The notes under the pieces: generated by a model
The model's input: the letters and a program-made list of their open reading frames with translations, nothing else
The model's database searches: none
What the model was told of the DNA's origin: nothing
Shown: positions 7,818-9,000 of the stretch, in pieces
Numbering within the stretch: position 1 is the first letter of the stretch
Layout of the letters: every line of letters begins with the position of its first letter
Translations under genes and position numbers: made by a program
Source: Acidobacteriota bacterium
GTDB lineage: Bacteria > Acidobacteriota > Polarisedimenticolia > QHYA01
Length of the DNA stretch: 9,000 bases
Reading direction: 5' to 3'
Assembly (NCBI GenBank): GCA_003223995.1
Contig: QHYA01000019.1
Span: forward strand, 1-9,000

Positions 7818-7834
7818 CCGCGAGATTTTCGCGG
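7818..7834. repeat. Inverted repeat in the leader of the ATP10-like gene
   Basis: CCGCGA (7818-7823) and TCGCGG (7829-7834) are exact complements around a 5-base loop. On the - strand this places a small hairpin 23 bases before the ATG, upstream of the ribosome binding site. No operator family is recognised. Confidence 0.3.
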
Positions 7835-7849
7835 CCGTCCTTCGGGTCC

Positions 7850-7948
7850 GTCGAACGCTCCCCCTCACCTGCGGCCTGCGGCGGGCGAATGCCCCCGTTG
7901 AAAATACCCCGGATCCGACTCGCCGTCAGGTGCAGCGGGTCGTTATGC
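7850..7948 (-). other. Candidate integron attC-like recombination site
   Basis: Read on the - strand, GCATAAC (7948-7942) begins 27 bases after the DUF1697 stop. Nine bases later comes CACCTG (7932-7927, within GCTGCACCTGACGGCG). About 55 bases further the complementary arm CAGGTG (7871-7866) appears, then exactly nine bases, then GTTCGAC (7856-7850). So AAC and GTT boxes and inner arms are arranged symmetrically, as R'', L'', L' and R' are in attC sites. CGGCG and CGCCG give further inner pairing. The length, about 99 bases, fits attC. The outer boxes deviate from strict RYYYAAC/GTTRRRY, and the spacer pairing is imperfect. The position after one gene's stop and before the next gene's start, in the same direction, is where a cassette attC belongs. 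Confidence 0.45.
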
Positions 7949-7975
7949 GGCTTCGTTCCCAACCCGCGTTTTCCG

Positions 7976-8539
7976 TCACGACGGTGGTCCTTCAACAAGT
8001 GCCACGGCCTTGGTGAGTGTGGCGATGTTTCGTGCCGTGCCCGTTCGTTCAAGCGCGCGGTCGACTGCGGCCCAAATCGGACTCTTCGCGACGCCGTTTG
8101 CACACCAGAGGTACGCAACACGGCTGCCGAGAGCGAGCGCCTCGGGCGCCCACCGTTCCTTGAGGAGCGGCTTCAGCCGCCCGAGGTCCGAAGGGACTTG
8201 GGGGACGAGGACAAGCAAGTGCGAGGGATTGGTCGCGACGTGGGACAGAGGGTTATCGCGGACCGCCGTCGCGACTTCGTCCGCGGAGAGAATAATCACG
8301 GGGCAGGCGAATCCAAGTTTCGAAGCGAGCGCCTTCTCGATACGAGCGCGCACGTCGCCGGGCCGCTTGGTAGGCACCGAGAAGACAACGTTGCCACTGT
8401 TGAGCAATGTTCGCACGTCACGGAATCCGAGACCTTCAAACAAAGCACGAATGTCCGCCATCGCCACGCGTCTCGCAGTTCCCGCGTTGTTGACGCCGCG
8501 AAGCAATGCCACGTACGCAACGGGCCTCCGGCCCATCAT
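7976..8539 (-). CDS. DUF1697 family protein
   Basis: The product is 187 residues, the usual length of the family. The N-terminus carries the DUF1697 signature: YVALLRGVNNAG, then MADIRALFEGLGFRDVRTLL and NSGNVVFS. Further conserved parts are a central PVIILSADEVATAV segment and the C-terminal TARNIATLTKAVAL. The family is widespread, cytosolic, and of unknown biochemical role; its structure is an alpha/beta fold. Two Met codons are adjacent. GAGGG (8548-8544) lies 4 bases before the first and 7 before the second, so the second (8536) may be the true start. DUF1697 genes are often found in accessory DNA, which fits the surroundings here. Confidence 0.9.
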   Translation of the reverse strand: MMGRRPVAYVALLRGVNNAGTARRVAMADIRALFEGLGFRDVRTLLNSGNVVFSVPTKRPGDVRARIEKALASKLGFACPVIILSADEVATAVRDNPLSHVATNPSHLLVLVPQVPSDLGRLKPLLKERWAPEALALGSRVAYLWCANGVAKSPIWAAVDRALERTGTARNIATLTKAVALVEGPPS

Positions 8540-8575
8540 CTTTCCCTCACGTTGTTGCCTGGACCAATCCTCCTT

Positions 8576-8615
8576 CTCGGATGTCCGCGTGACCCGCGGG
8601 CCGAGCGTGTTAGAC
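8576..8615 (-). repeat. TAAC box plus bulged hairpin after the toxin-antitoxin pair
   Basis: On the - strand, 10 bases after the antitoxin stop, GTCTAAC (8615-8609) matches the RYYYAAC box exactly. It is followed by a two-part stem: CTCGG with CCGAG as the outer pair (8601-8605 with 8576-8580) and CCGCG with CGCGG as the inner pair (8585-8589 with 8595-8599), around a 5-base loop. The internal loop is asymmetric (4 bases against 1), recalling the extrahelical bases of attC stems. No closing GTT box is visible, so it may be a degenerate or half site. Alternatively it is a terminator-like hairpin, though without a T-run. Confidence 0.35.
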
Positions 8616-8625
8616 GCGCCGTACG

Positions 8626-8871
8626 CTAAGTCTTCACTTTCTCGATTTTCTTCCCGCGACCAGCCCGCAGGCTGGTCCGCGCAGCCTCGACACGCTTGAG
8701 AAACCGAGGATCATTCTGGAGCCGGTAGTCGAACCAGTCATCCTCGGACTCGAACCCGATCAGAACCCCTGCGGGCCTGCCGTGCCGAGTGATCACCACC
8801 TCTTCCTTCTCGGCCAGTCGCAAGAAACGGGACAAGTCGTCCTTGACCTCGGACAATGCGACTTTCTTCAT
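8626..8871 (-). CDS. Phd/YefM family antitoxin
   Basis: The product is 81 residues. The N-terminal DNA-binding domain of the family is plain: KKVALSEVKDDLSRFLRLAE followed by EVVITRHGRPAGVLIGFE, the ITRHGRPxAVL-type core. The C-terminal half (DDWFDYRLQNDPRFLKRVEAA) is the part expected to wrap around and block the toxin. Such antitoxins neutralise the toxin by direct binding and repress their own promoter. The ATG overlaps the stop of the upstream RelE/ParE gene by 4 bases (ATGA), so the pair is co-translated, with the toxin first, the reverse of the usual order for this family. Confidence 0.92.
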   Translation of the reverse strand: MKKVALSEVKDDLSRFLRLAEKEEVVITRHGRPAGVLIGFESEDDWFDYRLQNDPRFLKRVEAARTSLRAGRGKKIEKVKT

Positions 8872-9000
8872 GACCGTTCACCTACCTCTTCCAACCAGCG
8901 GGCGGCGTCGGAGTTGAGGACAATCGCGAGGACTTGAACCATCCGGCCCTCGACATCGTAGAAAACTCGGACTTCCCCGACCCTGAGCCGATACTGCGGC
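8868..9000 (-). CDS. RelE/ParE family toxin (partial, 5' end outside the window)
   Basis: The last 43 codons read PQYRLRVGEVRVFYDVEGRM, then VQVLAIVLNSDAARWLEEVG, to a TGA at 8870-8868. The YRLRVGEVRVFYDV strand pair followed by a VLAIV strand is the core of RelE/ParE toxins, whose members either cut mRNA on the ribosome (RelE) or poison gyrase (ParE). Which type this is cannot be told from the C-terminal half. The start codon and N-terminal helices lie beyond base 9000. The overlap with the antitoxin start identifies it as the cognate partner. Confidence 0.85.
   Translation of the reverse strand, partial: PQYRLRVGEVRVFYDVEGRMVQVLAIVLNSDAARWLEEVGERS

Noticed and set aside
7795..8121. N-terminal extension of the ATP10-like protein to a Met at 8121
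   Set aside because: The extension would overlap the DUF1697 gene by about 145 bases and run through the attC-like spacer, while a signal peptide and ribosome binding site mark the start at 7794.
7697..8629. Open + strand frames of 310 and 229 codons across the accessory region
   Set aside because: They run opposite DUF1697 and the spacer, have no family pattern, and the - strand genes have clear signatures and ribosome binding sites.

Overview
The window reads as GC-rich chromosomal DNA of a Gram-negative-type bacterium. The conserved genes (F-type ATP synthase gamma, beta and epsilon subunits, a glycero-manno-heptose adenylyltransferase and Mfd) point to a heptose-using, LPS-type envelope. 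The style of AtpD and the gene order would suit Acidobacteriota or a neighbouring deep lineage, but the sequence alone does not settle the phylum.

Region 1 (1-6903, all + strand) is a tightly packed core block. It holds the 3' end of atpG, then atpD, atpC, a family-2 glycosyltransferase of the dolichyl-phosphate-sugar-synthase type, a stand-alone HldE C-terminal (RfaE2) domain, and mfd. Several junctions overlap: atpD/atpC by one base, glycosyltransferase/hldE by 4 bases and hldE/mfd by 44 bases. This suggests one co-translated unit joining energy, envelope and transcription-coupled repair functions. AtpD carries a proline-rich insertion after the catalytic-glutamate loop. mfd is broken by an apparent one-base deletion near 3727-3731; both halves otherwise match a normal full-length Mfd.

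Region 2 (about 6904-9000) looks different. All genes lie on the - strand, are small and accessory, and are separated by spacers of 52-181 bases. Read in their own direction they are: a partial RelE/ParE toxin, a Phd/YefM antitoxin, a DUF1697 protein, an exported thioredoxin-fold protein resembling ATP10, and a DUF1059 protein. Each transcription unit here is followed by a TAAC box and an inverted repeat. The spacer between DUF1697 and the ATP10-like gene has the two-ended layout of an integron attC site (TAAC box, CACCTG arm, inverted CAGGTG arm, GTT box). My best reading is a small integron-like cassette cluster without a visible integrase, placed against the end of mfd. This is an inference that needs a covariance-model search.

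No rRNA, tRNA, CRISPR array or insertion sequence was recognised. No stretch longer than 300 bases lacks a gene; the largest spacer is 7795-7975.
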